64,000 nt of DNA from MPNP01 sp965215545 (GTDB lineage Bacteria; Pseudomonadota; Alphaproteobacteria; Rhodobacterales; Rhodobacteraceae), in contig OZ244066.1 of assembly GCA_965215545.1 (NCBI GenBank), positions 806,001-870,000 on the forward strand. Reading direction: 5' to 3'. Both the position numbers and the translations under genes were made by a program. Position 1 is the first letter of the stretch. Every line of letters begins with the position of its first letter. Below, one piece after another: positions 26,363 through 36,155 of the stretch. The notes below the pieces were generated by a model. It made no database searches, was not told the origin of the DNA, and saw only the letters and a program-made list of their open reading frames with translations.

Positions 26363-29300
26363 TCAGTCCCGGTCGGGCACCGACTCACCCGTCTGGCTGC
26401 TGTGGAGAGTCTGGAGCCGGCAGATGGTGATGGGGCCGGCCTCACGATGGGCGGCCATGACGGCCCGCGCCCCGGCCATGGTGGTGAAATAGGTAATCCT
26501 GCGGAGCAGGGCCTCGCGCCGGATGGCCGAGGAATCCCTGTAGCTCCGGGTCCCGGATGTGGTGTTGATAATGAGAGTGAAGTCGTCATTGCGGATGCAG
26601 TCGATGATGTTGGGGCGGCCCTCGGCCACCTTGTTGACCCGCGTCACCGACAGGCCGATGGCGGCGAGCGCGGCGGCGGTTCCCTGCGTGGCTGCCAGGT
26701 CAAATCCCGCCCCGGCAAAATACCTGGCGACGGGGAGGACGCTCGCCTTGTCTTCAGCCCGGACACTGAACAGGACGGTGCCGGAATCCGGAATCGGGTC
26801 GCCGGCCCCCTTGATCGCCTTGCCGAAGGCCTCGCCGAAGGTCCGGCCAATGCCCATGACCTCACCGGTGCTCTTCATCTCCGGCCCGAGGACCACGTCG
26901 GTGCCAGGAAACTTGATGAAGGGGAATACGGCTTCCTTGACCGCAAAGTGATTCATGATCCGGTCGCGGGCCAGGTCCTGATCCGCCAGCATCTGACCAG
27001 CCATGCAGCGGGCGGCAATCTTGGCAAGGGGCCGCGCGGTGGCTTTCGAGACAAACGGAACCGTCCGCGAGGCCCTGGGATTGACCTCAAGGATATAAAT
27101 GTCCTCGTTCCTGACCGCGAATTGGACATTCATCAGTCCGACCACATCCAGCGCGAGGGCCAGGGCCCGGGTCTGGCGGACCAACTCGGCCTGGAGGTCC
27201 GGGCCGAGGCTGAAGGGTGGCAGGGAACAGGCGGAATCGCCCGAGTGCACCCCCGCTTCCTCGATGTGTTCCATGACACCCCCGATGAGAACATCCCGAC
27301 CATCGCAGACCACGTCCACATCCAACTCCGTGGCATCCGCCAGGAACCGGTCGAGCAGCACCGGCGAATCAAAGGACACGCTGAGGGCAGATGCCATGTA
27401 GGCCCTCAGGTCGTTGTCATTGTGCACAACCCGGATGGCCTGCCCCCCGAGCACATAGGAGGGCCGCACCACCAGCGGATAGCCGACATGGTGGGCGCAT
27501 TCGAGGGCCGCCTCGGGGGTGCTGGCCGTCCGGTTGGCAGGCTGCTGCAGACCCAGACCCGCAATCAGTTGCTGGAAGGACTCCCGATCCTCGGCCCGAT
27601 GGATGGACGCCGGAGAGGTGCCGAGGATGGGCACTCCTGCTGCCTCCAGGTCCCGCGCCAGTTTGAGTGGGGTCTGCCCACCATACTGGACAATCACGCC
27701 GCCGGGACTTTCCACCCGGATCACTTCCAGGACATCCTCAAGCGTCAGGGGCTCAAAATACAACCGGTCCGATGTGTCATAGTCGGTTGACACGGTTTCA
27801 GGATTGCAGTTGACCATGATGGTCTCATAGCCGTCGTCCCGCAGGGCCATGGCGGCGTGAACGCAGCAGTAATCGAACTCGATTCCCTGGCCAATCCGGT
27901 TCGGCCCACCACCCAGCACCATGATCTTGGGCCGGGCGGTCGGGGCGGCCTCGCAGGCCATGTCATAGGTCGAGTACAGATAAGCCGTGGAGGACTCGAA
28001 CTCCGCCGCACAGGAATCCACCCGCTTGAAGACGGGATGCAGCCCATGTCGGTGACGATAGTCCCGGAAATCCTGTTCGGTCACTGACAGGAGTTTCGCC
28101 AATCGCCGGTCCGAGAACCCCTTGCGTTTCCAGTCCAGGACCATCGCGGGCTCGATGGCCTGGAAGGCAAGGCTGCGCAGGGTGCTTTCCGTTGCCACCA
28201 GGTCTGCAAGTTCCGCCAGGAACCAGGGATCGATCCCCGTGAGTTGCCGGACCTGGTCCGGACTCATCCCGGCCCGCAAGGCCGCCGCCAGGCACCAGAT
28301 CCGTTGCGCACCGGGCACCCGGAGCCGGGCAGCCAGGTGCTCCATCGGCGTGGCGTCAGATGGGGCAGGATCGATATCGTCAAGCCCGTCACTGCCGATC
28401 TCGAGGCTGCGCAAGGCCTTCTGGAACGACTCCTTGAAGGTGCGGCCAATGGCCATGACCTCACCGACGGACTTCATCTGGGTGGTCAGGGTGGCATCAG
28501 CCCCGGGAAACTTGTCGAAATTGAAGCGTGGAATCTTGGTGACCACATAATCGATCGTGGGCTCGAAGGACGCAGGGGTCCGGCCACCAGTGATCTCGTT
28601 GCTCAGCTCATCGAGCGTGTAGCCAAGCGCGAGTTTGGTGGCCACCTTGGCAATCGGGAATCCGGTGGCCTTTGAAGCCAGCGCCGAGGAACGTGAGACC
28701 CGGGGATTCATCTCGATGATGATCATGCGGCCATCGGCGGGATTGATGGCGAACTGCACATTCGACCCCCCGGTCTCCACCCCGATCTCCCGCAACACCG
28801 CGATGCTGGCATCGCGCATGCGCTGGTATTCCTTGTCGGTGAGCGTCAGAGCCGGGGCAACGGTGATCGAATCGCCGGTATGCACCCCCATCGGATCGAC
28901 ATTCTCGATCGAACAGACGATGATGCAGTTGTCCGCCCGGTCCCGCACAACCTCCATCTCGAACTCCTTCCAACCGAGAATACTCTCCTCGACCAGAAGT
29001 TCGCTCGTGGGTGAGGCCTCCAGTCCCCGCGTACAGATCGCATCGAATTCATCGGGATTGTAGGCAATGCCACCCCCCGAGCCCCCAAGGGTGAATGAGG
29101 GTCGGATGATGGCGGGAAAGCCGACCGTCGCCAGAACATCGCGAGCCCCGTCAAGGTCGTGGGCAATTGCCCCACGCACGGTTTCAAGACCGATGCGGTG
29201 CATGGCCCGGCGGAACTGGTCACGATCCTCGGCCTTGTCGATGGCGATGCGGTTGGCACCGATCATCGCCACGCCATACCGGTCGAGGACCCCCAGACGG

Positions 29301-29608
29301 TCGAGATCCAGGGCACAGTTCAATGCGGTCTGGCCGCCCATGGTGGGGAGAATGGCATCGGGCTGCTCGGCCTCGATGACCTTCTCGAGCGTGCGCCAGT
29401 GAATCGGTTCGATATAGGTGGCATCGGCAAAATCCGGATCCGTCATGATCGTTGCCGGGTTGGAATTGACCAGGATGGTCCGGCAGCCCTCTTCCCTGAG
29501 GGCCTTGCAGGCCTGCACGCCGGAGTAGTCGAACTCGCAGGCCTGACCGATGACGATGGGGCCGGCCCCGATGATCAGGACGGAACCGATCTCTTCCCGC
29601 CGGCCCAT
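26363..29608 (-). CDS. carB: carbamoyl-phosphate synthase large subunit
   Basis: A 1081-residue subunit with two ATP-grasp halves and a C-terminal allosteric domain. First half: SVLIIGAGPIVIGQACEFDY, LPTMGGQTALNCALDLDRLG and IIEMNPRVSRSSALASKATG. Second half: IMVLGGGPNRIGQGIEFDYC, VIVQYGGQTPLKLARDLEAA and YILEVNPRASRTVPFVSKAT. The MGS-like domain starts near FSVRAEDKASVLPVARYFAG. It makes carbamoyl phosphate for argF and pyrimidines. The ATG at 29608 shares one base with the carA stop (TAATG). A longer frame exists upstream inside carA but is not conserved. The length equals that of bacterial CarB, and the gene is intact. Confidence 0.97.
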   Translation of the reverse strand: MGRREEIGSVLIIGAGPIVIGQACEFDYSGVQACKALREEGCRTILVNSNPATIMTDPDFADATYIEPIHWRTLEKVIEAEQPDAILPTMGGQTALNCALDLDRLGVLDRYGVAMIGANRIAIDKAEDRDQFRRAMHRIGLETVRGAIAHDLDGARDVLATVGFPAIIRPSFTLGGSGGGIAYNPDEFDAICTRGLEASPTSELLVEESILGWKEFEMEVVRDRADNCIIVCSIENVDPMGVHTGDSITVAPALTLTDKEYQRMRDASIAVLREIGVETGGSNVQFAINPADGRMIIIEMNPRVSRSSALASKATGFPIAKVATKLALGYTLDELSNEITGGRTPASFEPTIDYVVTKIPRFNFDKFPGADATLTTQMKSVGEVMAIGRTFKESFQKALRSLEIGSDGLDDIDPAPSDATPMEHLAARLRVPGAQRIWCLAAALRAGMSPDQVRQLTGIDPWFLAELADLVATESTLRSLAFQAIEPAMVLDWKRKGFSDRRLAKLLSVTEQDFRDYRHRHGLHPVFKRVDSCAAEFESSTAYLYSTYDMACEAAPTARPKIMVLGGGPNRIGQGIEFDYCCVHAAMALRDDGYETIMVNCNPETVSTDYDTSDRLYFEPLTLEDVLEVIRVESPGGVIVQYGGQTPLKLARDLEAAGVPILGTSPASIHRAEDRESFQQLIAGLGLQQPANRTASTPEAALECAHHVGYPLVVRPSYVLGGQAIRVVHNDNDLRAYMASALSVSFDSPVLLDRFLADATELDVDVVCDGRDVLIGGVMEHIEEAGVHSGDSACSLPPFSLGPDLQAELVRQTRALALALDVVGLMNVQFAVRNEDIYILEVNPRASRTVPFVSKATARPLAKIAARCMAGQMLADQDLARDRIMNHFAVKEAVFPFIKFPGTDVVLGPEMKSTGEVMGIGRTFGEAFGKAIKGAGDPIPDSGTVLFSVRAEDKASVLPVARYFAGAGFDLAATQGTAAALAAIGLSVTRVNKVAEGRPNIIDCIRNDDFTLIINTTSGTRSYRDSSAIRREALLRRITYFTTMAGARAVMAAHREAGPITICRLQTLHSSQTGESVPDRD

Positions 29609-30747
29609 TACGCAGTGACATCCATCATTGAAATGAAGCGGTCGAACAGGCCATGCATGTCCCTTGGGCCCGGGCTGGCCTCGGGATGGCCCTGGAATGC
29701 ATAGGCCGGGCAATCAAGACGCTCGATGCCCTGGATCGTGCCGTCGAACAGCGAGCGGTGCGTGACCCGGAGCGAGTCGGGCAGCGACTCATCGGCGACG
29801 GTGAAGCCATGGTTCTGGCTGGTGATCAGGACCTGTCCGGAGGCGAGATCCTGGACCGGATGATTGGCACCATGGTGGCCGGTCTTCATCTTGTGGGTCC
29901 GGGCCCCGCTGGCAAGCGCCAGCAACTGGTGACCAAGACAGATGCCGAACATCGGCATGCCATATGCGGCAAGATCCCGGATGGTCTCGATGGCGTAGGT
30001 ACAGGGCTCGGGATCACCGGGCCCGTTCGAGAGAAACACACCATCAGGATCGAGTTTGAGGATGTCCCGAGCGCCGGTCTGGGCCGGCACCACCATGACC
30101 TCACAGCCCCGGCCCGCCAGCAGTCGCAGGATCGTGTGCTTGACACCGTAGTCACAGGCCACAACCCTGAAGCGGGGCTTTGGTGCGTGCGCATGACCGC
30201 CCTGAGGCGTCCAGGCACCATCCGCTGTCCCCTGGTTCCAGCGCCAGGGGGCGGATGCCGTGACCTCCCTGGCCAGATCCATGCCGGCCAGACCCGGAAA
30301 CGCCCGCGCCAGGGCCAGGGCCCGGTCGGGATCGACATCCGCACCGGCCATGATGCAGCCGGCCATGGCACCTTCGCTGCGCAGACGCCGGGTCAGGTGG
30401 CGGGTGTCGATATCGCTGATGGCCACCACATTGCGGGCTGCGAGGTATGAGGACAGGGAGTCGGTGGACCGCCAGTTGCTGTGGGAGGCCGGCAGGTGCC
30501 GGATCACCAGCCCGGCTCCGAACACCCGGTCGGATTCCGCATCCTCACCATTGGTGCCCACATTGCCGATATGGGGACAGGTCAGGGTGATGATCTGGCT
30601 GGCGTAGGAGGGATCCGTGAGGATTTCCTGGTAGCCGGTCATGGCGGTGTTGAACACCACCTCGCCAACGCTGGATCCAGGGGCACCGATGGAGCAGCCA
30701 TGGAACACGCACCCGTTCTCCAGCGCCAGGATTGCACTGTGATTCAA
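29608..30747 (-). CDS. carA: carbamoyl-phosphate synthase small subunit
   Basis: A 379-residue subunit. The N-terminal CPSase_sm domain begins AILALENGCVFHGCSIGAPG and contains EVVFNTAMTGYQEILTDPSY. The C-terminal class I glutaminase has PMFGICLGHQLLALASGA with the nucleophile Cys, and YAFQGHPEASPGP with the catalytic His. It feeds ammonia to CarB. Translation starts at a TTG preceded by a GGGAG site; no ATG or GTG in frame fits better. The overlapping TAATG with carB implies coupled translation. Confidence 0.96.
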   Translation of the reverse strand: MNHSAILALENGCVFHGCSIGAPGSSVGEVVFNTAMTGYQEILTDPSYASQIITLTCPHIGNVGTNGEDAESDRVFGAGLVIRHLPASHSNWRSTDSLSSYLAARNVVAISDIDTRHLTRRLRSEGAMAGCIMAGADVDPDRALALARAFPGLAGMDLAREVTASAPWRWNQGTADGAWTPQGGHAHAPKPRFRVVACDYGVKHTILRLLAGRGCEVMVVPAQTGARDILKLDPDGVFLSNGPGDPEPCTYAIETIRDLAAYGMPMFGICLGHQLLALASGARTHKMKTGHHGANHPVQDLASGQVLITSQNHGFTVADESLPDSLRVTHRSLFDGTIQGIERLDCPAYAFQGHPEASPGPRDMHGLFDRFISMMDVTA

Positions 30748-30852
30748 ATCATTCTCCCGGCAGACCCATCAGGACTTGTGGCCGCTGCAAACCGCACGCC
30801 TGAACCATCTCCTCATTGTCCAGAGTCTTCGGCGGGATTTCAATGGGGGCTT

Positions 30853-30858
30853 ATTATA
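30853..30858 (-). promoter_or_regulatory. candidate -10 box of carA-carB
   Basis: A perfect TATAAT on the minus strand, about 105 bases before the carA start. No good -35 box lies 17 bases upstream (TTGAAA is 21 away). The leader length leaves room for attenuation, but no structure is obvious. Confidence 0.3.
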
Positions 30859-31045
30859 CTTGACACCACCTAGTGGATTTTTCAATACAGATACTTGCAC
30901 ATATCCTTAAGCCTCCTGCGTCGCTGCCTTCGTGGGATCACAGGGGGAAGTCCTTGAATCTCCTATACCCCATGGTTGCATGATCGCAACAAGAAATCTG
31001 GATACCTGCCCATTCAGACGAAATGTTCCGTACTGTAATGACCAC
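30859..31045. other. short AT-richer intergenic stretch before IS630
   Basis: No gene seen. AT content is above the window average. It joins the carA upstream region to the left end of the IS630 element. Confidence 0.4.
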
Positions 31046-31047
31046 TA

Positions 31048-32420
31048 GTATCCCACCATCATTGAACTGATGGAGACAGCGGCGTCAGCTTGATCCGGGC
31101 ATCCTCGGTCCGGAACCGCCAGGTCACCGGCGTCCTGTCCGCATGGCGCCGCGCCGGCCAGGCCGCCACCTCCCGCACCAGCGTCGCCCGGTCGGGGATC
31201 CGACGATCGAGACACTGGCGCACCAGCACAGTGATCTCGATCTCGGCGATGTTGAGCCAGGAGCCGTGGCGGGGCGTGGGATGGATCTCGAACCCCGATC
31301 CCTTGCCACCCCTGGGGCCAGGCACCGGGCCTCGGCCGGCGGGACGGTGTCGTCGAGCGTCGACAGGGTGTGGGTGTCGAGAGTGTCCATGACCAGCACG
31401 ATCGTCTTGCCGGGGACATGGACATCGGCGCGGTCCCTGAGGACATGGGCAAAGTCCTGCCGGGTGCGCCGGTCGGTGACCTTGCCAGGCCGCCAGCCCG
31501 CCAGGGGCGCCGTCAGCATGACGAGATTGGCGGTGCCATTGCGCTCGGACTCGAAGTCACAGGCCGCCGGCGGGCCCGGGCGCGTCGGCAGGGGCGTGCG
31601 GGTCGCCCTGGTCGGCTGCCTCGAGGTCTCGTCAAGACAGACCAGCACCTCATCGCTGGCGAAGTCCCGACCGTCGGTCTCGAGCCCATCCTCCATGGCC
31701 CAGACGAAGTCGGCATTCTGTTGGGGGGGACGGCACCAGCCCTGGCTCAGCCAGGGCTTGCGACTGTTGTCTTGAGCGTCCTGTGGACGGTGGAGCGGGA
31801 GATGGTGTCTGCGACCTTGCGGGCCACCCCACCCCGGCACCCCCTGGGGTCGGCCAGCCGCGGCAGGGTCCCCAGGGTGGCGATGCCCGATGGGCCCGGC
31901 CTGCCGGTGGTGCCGAACCGGCCAGCATGGTCAGTGTGGCTTCCCCCGCCCCATCCAGGCGACGCGCCTTGCGGTTGACCGGCACCGTGCGCCCGGCAAG
32001 GACCAGGGGGTGGGGGCGGCCGCCAGACCGTCCAGCCCACATGGCTTGCGGACCCGTTCCACCGTTGCGGTGCCCACGCCGAGGCCAGCGGCCCGAGGGG
32101 GATGGGAGGGGCGGCATCCCTGCGACGCCCTCCCGTGCGGTCGGGGTCGGCCAGGAGGAGGCTATGGGCCCCAAGGGTGATGGGGTGGGCGGCGTTCCCT
32201 TGACCCCTTGCCGCTGTCGATGATCGCCTGGAGCTGGGTGCGCTCATCGGTTGCCAGTGTCACCCTGTCGATCGTGCGGCCTGCTGTGATGGTCCTGTCT
32301 TCTGTTGTCATGGGTCCCTGCCTTTGGTTTGTGCTTGGTTGGGGCAGAGATGAGACAAGATTGGCACGGATTGGAAGCGTGAGGACAACCAATGGCATCA
32401 ATTCAATGAGTATGGGATAG
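31048..32420 (-). mobile_element. IS630-family insertion sequence, copy 1, transposase frameshifted
   Basis: The ends are visible: the left end GTATCCCACCATCATTGAAC and the complement of the right end CTATCCCATACTCATTGAAT are imperfect terminal inverted repeats, each next to a TA dinucleotide (31046-31047 and 32421-32422), the IS630 target. The transposase starts at ATG 32311 (MTTEDRT, then TDERTQLQAIIDSGKGSRER) and continues in other frames: VCLDETSRQPTRATRTPLP, NGTANLVMLTAPLAGWR, ADVHVPGKTIVLVMDTLDTH, and GSWLNIAEIEITVLVRQCLD near 31250. The DDE residues are readable, but at least three frameshifts break the gene. The copy interrupts a SIR2-type gene. Confidence 0.85.
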
Positions 32421-32421
32421 T

Positions 32422-32903
32422 AGGTGGTAGGCTGATAAAGGCTTCCCGGATATTTCCGCAATGGCCTTTTCGACAACCGGATCAAAATTGATCGTGAACG
32501 CCATGCGGCACAATCCGCCCGCCAACAAAGCGCCAAATACGCGGTTTCCTACGGCTAACCCAACACGTTCTTCTGCCAGAATACTCGAAATATAGTTCCG
32601 CTGACGCTCGCGATCTTCGCCAAAAATTGTCTCAAAATACGTCGTGTACTCTTCCGCAGACCAGCACTCTGGAAACCCGCGAGAGCGCAAGTAACCTTCA
32701 ATCTGCGCTCACACCGCGTCGTTCTGAAGATCTTAGGTGGAAAAATTCTGGTTTTCTTCGCTGCAATAATACCGCCGCTTCAGGCCAGTGATGATGTATT
32801 CCACTGTCGGAAGATTGGCATTACGCGACGCGCCCGCCCCGAGGAACCAAGCGAAGATTTAAGGTCGCTCGTAAAAAATTCGTGCAAACTCAGATTGATC
32901 CAT
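32422..32903 (-). pseudogene. SIR2-like (NAD-hydrolase family) gene with three stops, truncated by IS630
   Basis: One frame from ATG 32903 reads MDQSEFARIFYERP, stop, IFAWFLGAGASRNANLPTVE, KRRYYCSEENQNFST, stop, DLQNDAV, stop, and then stays open to the IS end with EYTTYFETIFGEDRERQRNY and MAFTINFDPVVEKAIAE. FLGAGAS is the NAD-binding Gly-Ala-Gly-Ala motif of SIR2 proteins, and TINFDPVVEKA corresponds to the conserved TTNFD segment. Bacterial SIR2-like proteins often deplete NAD in anti-phage systems. All stops are in frame, so no base is lost, and from the family pattern I infer Gln or Arg codons at those places. The C-terminal part is missing. Confidence 0.75.
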
Positions 32904-32954
32904 AGTTCTTAACCAAAGCTCTAATGCAGAAGCGAATATAAACTCGCGTAGACA

Positions 32955-33833
32955 TCAGTTTACCTCAATGATTTCAGACAATCCTATGGCCTCAGCCAGT
33001 TCATCAGTGCACACCCACCGGTCGCCGGGAATCAGAGCAATTAAATTGGTGAACACCCTCAGGAAGGCCGCGCGACCGGCCGCAACATCAAGAGCATCGG
33101 CCTGATCGGGGGTGAGGAGAGCGCGAATATCCCCCAACAAATCCGGGCGGGCGAACTTCGCCAGCATCCGTTGCTCAGCTTCCGCCCGCGAAATAGCCTG
33201 ACCCTGTTGACCGAGATATCGGACAAACAGCTCTACTACTCGATGGAGATTGAGATCCGGAAGCGCATCGAGCGCATGGTCAAGATCAAATAGATCGCGC
33301 CCTTTATCGCGCTGTAGCAAAGCCCTTAGCTTCGTTGCCAGCAGCTCTTCGGGAGAGAAGGACGCTATGGTCGTCCTACCCGTGAACCATGGGTTTTCGA
33401 CAGAGTACGGAATTGATGCCGGCGGATCGAACGCTTCGATCTCTGCGATGTTGATCTCGACCTTCAGTCGAAGCTGCGCGTCGGGATCATCTTCAGCCGG
33501 CACGCGAAAGCGCAGCTTCGGTGCGACTGGACTTGCGGCATAATTGGCTTGTCCCAGCCACGGCTCCAACACTTCTCGCATCGCATCGAGAAGCGGGCCG
33601 ATCGGGCCTGCGGTCGTACGGACCAAATCGATATCTTCGGAGTACCGCAAGGGCTCCGGTAAAATGATCTTGTTGAGCGCAGTGCCTCCGCGAAATCTCA
33701 ACTCGGCGCTTAGAAGGTCGTGATTGAAGATCTCGATCAGCGCACGCGAGATGATCAGGTCCTGTTCGACCTGACTCGGTTCAGCCCATGGAGCCGTAAT
33801 GCTCCAAGCCGTGATGTTCGTCTCGGGGATCAT
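32955..33833 (-). CDS. AbiEii-type nucleotidyltransferase toxin
   Basis: A 292-residue toxin of the AbiE type IV toxin-antitoxin family. The nucleotidyltransferase motif is ELRFRGGTALNKI followed by YSEDIDLVR, the GG/S and Asp-x-Asp pattern that binds metal and NTP. Further on are LRLKVEINIAEIEAFDPP and FSPEELLATKLRALLQRDKG with DLFDLDHAL, all typical of AbiEii. It inhibits growth unless the antitoxin is present; AbiE systems abort phage infection. The start overlaps the antitoxin stop by 4 bases (ATGA). The gene is intact, with lower GC than the core genes. Confidence 0.9.
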   Translation of the reverse strand: MIPETNITAWSITAPWAEPSQVEQDLIISRALIEIFNHDLLSAELRFRGGTALNKIILPEPLRYSEDIDLVRTTAGPIGPLLDAMREVLEPWLGQANYAASPVAPKLRFRVPAEDDPDAQLRLKVEINIAEIEAFDPPASIPYSVENPWFTGRTTIASFSPEELLATKLRALLQRDKGRDLFDLDHALDALPDLNLHRVVELFVRYLGQQGQAISRAEAEQRMLAKFARPDLLGDIRALLTPDQADALDVAAGRAAFLRVFTNLIALIPGDRWVCTDELAEAIGLSEIIEVN

Positions 33834-34654
33834 TGTTCATCGACCTCGATTGGACGGCGGACGTTGATGTGCCAGCGTGAGCTGCGTTGCCGCTCTTCGC
33901 TGGCAGCAATGACGCTACTCGCACGCGGCTCAAGCTCCACCCATGGCGCATTGCCATTCTGGAGGTGTCTCTCCAAACAGGCTGCAAGCTCTTCCTGGCC
34001 CAACATGTCGAGCAGGTAACCGAGGCGCTGGACAACCGACCGTTCGAATTTCGGCACCAGCGCGTCGAGACGCGTCAGATCAATCTGGGTACCAAGCTCG
34101 TTGAGTATGCTCGCAACATGGCTAATGCCGCCACTTGAATGCGGATAGCGCACCAGATCCAATGCGGTTAACGCAGGCGACGACAGTCGCATTGAACCGG
34201 TGTCAGTCTTTCTTGTTACAATCCCCCGTTCGATGCTTTCCATGTCTTTTCGGAAGTAGAACGTAAGTTTCGATCGCCCTGCGCGAATAGGCTTCCACTG
34301 ACGATCGGTGACGATTTGAAATTCCATCACAGCCTGATGCGCTGCACCCTGCAACTCCGCAGCTTTTAAGAGCGCGACATAGTATGGCCGCCCTGCATCC
34401 TTCATCATGGCATCAATGTACCAGCTCGGCGGAGGCGCTCTCCACTTGAGATACCGCGTTGGCGTAATGACATAGAAACCTCGGCGCGGCGCGAAGACAT
34501 GACCCCGCTTCTTCAACCGCGCAGCTGCGTCGAGGAAGGCCCCGTGGCTGACCCCTAATGCCTCCATCGCATCCTCACGCGCGAAGGTGGTCCGCCCGGT
34601 CGATGCAAGCTCTTCAACATAGCTCGCCAAAGTGGTGATGCGCTCAGGTATCAT
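33830..34654 (-). CDS. AbiEi-family antitoxin
   Basis: A 274-residue transcriptional regulator with an N-terminal winged helix: ITTLASYVEELASTGRTTFA, then AMEALGVSHGAFLDAAARLK and GFYVITPTRYLKWRAPPPSW, which is the AbiEi_4-type signature. The C-terminal domain (DALVPKFERSVVQRLGYLLD) is the antitoxin part. AbiEi represses its own operon by binding repeats at the promoter; such repeats are seen at 34679-34706. It neutralises the toxin without a lasting contact in type IV systems. The gene is complete and coupled with the toxin gene. Confidence 0.9.
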   Translation of the reverse strand: MIPERITTLASYVEELASTGRTTFAREDAMEALGVSHGAFLDAAARLKKRGHVFAPRRGFYVITPTRYLKWRAPPPSWYIDAMMKDAGRPYYVALLKAAELQGAAHQAVMEFQIVTDRQWKPIRAGRSKLTFYFRKDMESIERGIVTRKTDTGSMRLSSPALTALDLVRYPHSSGGISHVASILNELGTQIDLTRLDALVPKFERSVVQRLGYLLDMLGQEELAACLERHLQNGNAPWVELEPRASSVIAASEERQRSSRWHINVRRPIEVDEQ

Positions 34655-34715
34655 ATTGCAAAATCCGCTCTGTCAGCCCACTTTGTAATATGCACTTTGT
34701 AATATGATAATGAAG
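34655..34715 (-). promoter_or_regulatory. abiE operator region with a 14-bp tandem repeat
   Basis: CACTTTGTAATATG occurs twice with no gap (34679-34692 and 34693-34706). An inverted half-site CATATTG overlaps the abiEi start (34652-34658). AT-rich and immediately upstream of abiEi, it fits the known autorepression of abiE operons. Confidence 0.6.
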
Positions 34716-34914
34716 CATGGGCAAGCTTGATATAGCTAAATCCGCGCAAGACACGGAGTTTCGCATACGATTATAGAGGCGGCGTTTGTATAGCCAGCAG
34801 AGGCGGTTATCTTTGGATCTCGGTATGTTGGAGGGCCGAAGCCGCTCACACCAAGGATCCAATAACACAACCCATCTACGCAACGAACCGAAGCACCTGA
34901 AGGACCACTCAAAC

Positions 34915-36155
34915 CATGCAGTTAGGCCCCGTTGCCACTTGTCGGGCTGCACTCACCCCGGCCACCAGGTCCATGAGGGCCGCGAAACTCTCCACCGTCC
35001 CGCCGGCCCGCATCGCCAGGCCCCGGACCCCCCTGCGTCGGGCAAGGACGGTCCCGATCGGGGGCCGCCAGGCCGACCTGTCCCGGTCGGGTGCCCGCAA
35101 TCCTGGACCAGTGGCACCGGGCCGGGAGCACGGCCGTGATGCCACGGGCCTTGCGATCGGCACGGCGAGGGTCGGCATCGACGACCATGCGGGCGTCGCC
35201 GTCGCGGCCGTCCAGCACCGCATCCACCCCCATCCCGGTCCACCGCCCGGCGCTGGTGGGACCGCTTCCTGGCCGAGGGTGTGGATGGTCTCTTGCATGA
35301 TGCCACCGGGCCAGCCGCCCATCCCCGAAGCCACGCAGCAGGCCATCATCGACCGCGCCATGTCACCCCCGCCCCTTGGGCCGCAGTCACCCGGACCCCC
35401 ATGATCGGAAGAGACAGGGGCCCTGGCGGCCGCGATCGGGGGTGTGGCCGTGTCCACCGTGCACCGGATCGGCCCGGATGCATGACGACAGGCTGGGGTC
35501 CATGATGGGGTGGGGCTGTCCACCAACCCGCCCGACCCTGCTGTCGTCCTCTCGGTCGATGACAAGACCCGGATCCAGGCCCTCGGGCGCACCCGGGTGC
35601 CCCGGCCACCGGTGCCGGGGCAGAGGGCCACCCGCACGCATGACGACCAACGCAACGGCACCACCACCTTGCTGGCCGCCCTCGATGTGGCGGCCGGCAC
35701 GGTGGTGGGCACGATGACGGACCGCCACCGCACCGAGGACGTCGGTGCCGTCCTCGATCCTGTGGCCGCCGGCCTTGCTCCCGAGACGGAGGTGCATGGC
35801 ATCCTCGCCACCCTCTCGGCCCCCACGTCGGCCCCCCTCCCACGTCAGCCAGTGGCCATGCGTGGCTTGCGGCCCATCCCCCGGGATCGAACCACCGGGG
35901 GCCGTCCACGTCACGCCCACCTCGGCCTCCTGGATGCCTGCGGTGGAGGGCGTCGTCTCGCAACGGGCCCGGCAACGACGGAAGACCGCCATCGTCAATT
36001 CCCTTGACGACTGCCGGGCCGCCGTGGAAGCCTACATCGCCCATCATAATGCTCATGAGGCCCGGCCCTTCCGCTGGCGCCGGGATCCGGATGACCTCGT
36101 GGCGTCCTCGCAGCGCGGGCACCGGCGGCTGGAGGAAAAACATGCATCTGTATAA
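34915..36155 (+). pseudogene. IS630-family transposase, copy 2, multiply frameshifted
   Basis: Plus-strand blocks in several frames give an IS630 transposase of a different subgroup from the 31-kb copy. The helix-turn-helix region is scattered through 34915-35350 (PPIPEATQQAIIDRAMSPPP at about 35315). The catalytic part at 35510-35810 reads STNPPDPAVVLSVDDKTRIQ, RNGTTTLLAALDVAAGTVVG and DRHRTEDVGAVLDPV. The end at 35900-36150 reads VTPTSASWMPAVEGVVS and AAVEAYIAHHNAHEARPFRW. Frameshifts near 35350, 35500, 35800 and 35900 kill it. Terminal repeats were not identified. Confidence 0.7.

Noticed and set aside
26402..27790. 462-codon open frame opposite carB
   Set aside because: It is the antisense shadow of a conserved gene and shows no family pattern.
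30748..31045. Attenuator or riboswitch in the carA leader
   Set aside because: The leader is long enough, but no leader peptide, stable hairpin pair or T-run was seen.
34644..34952. 102-codon minus-strand frame upstream of abiEi
   Set aside because: It covers the abiE operator and an IS edge, has odd composition and matches no family.
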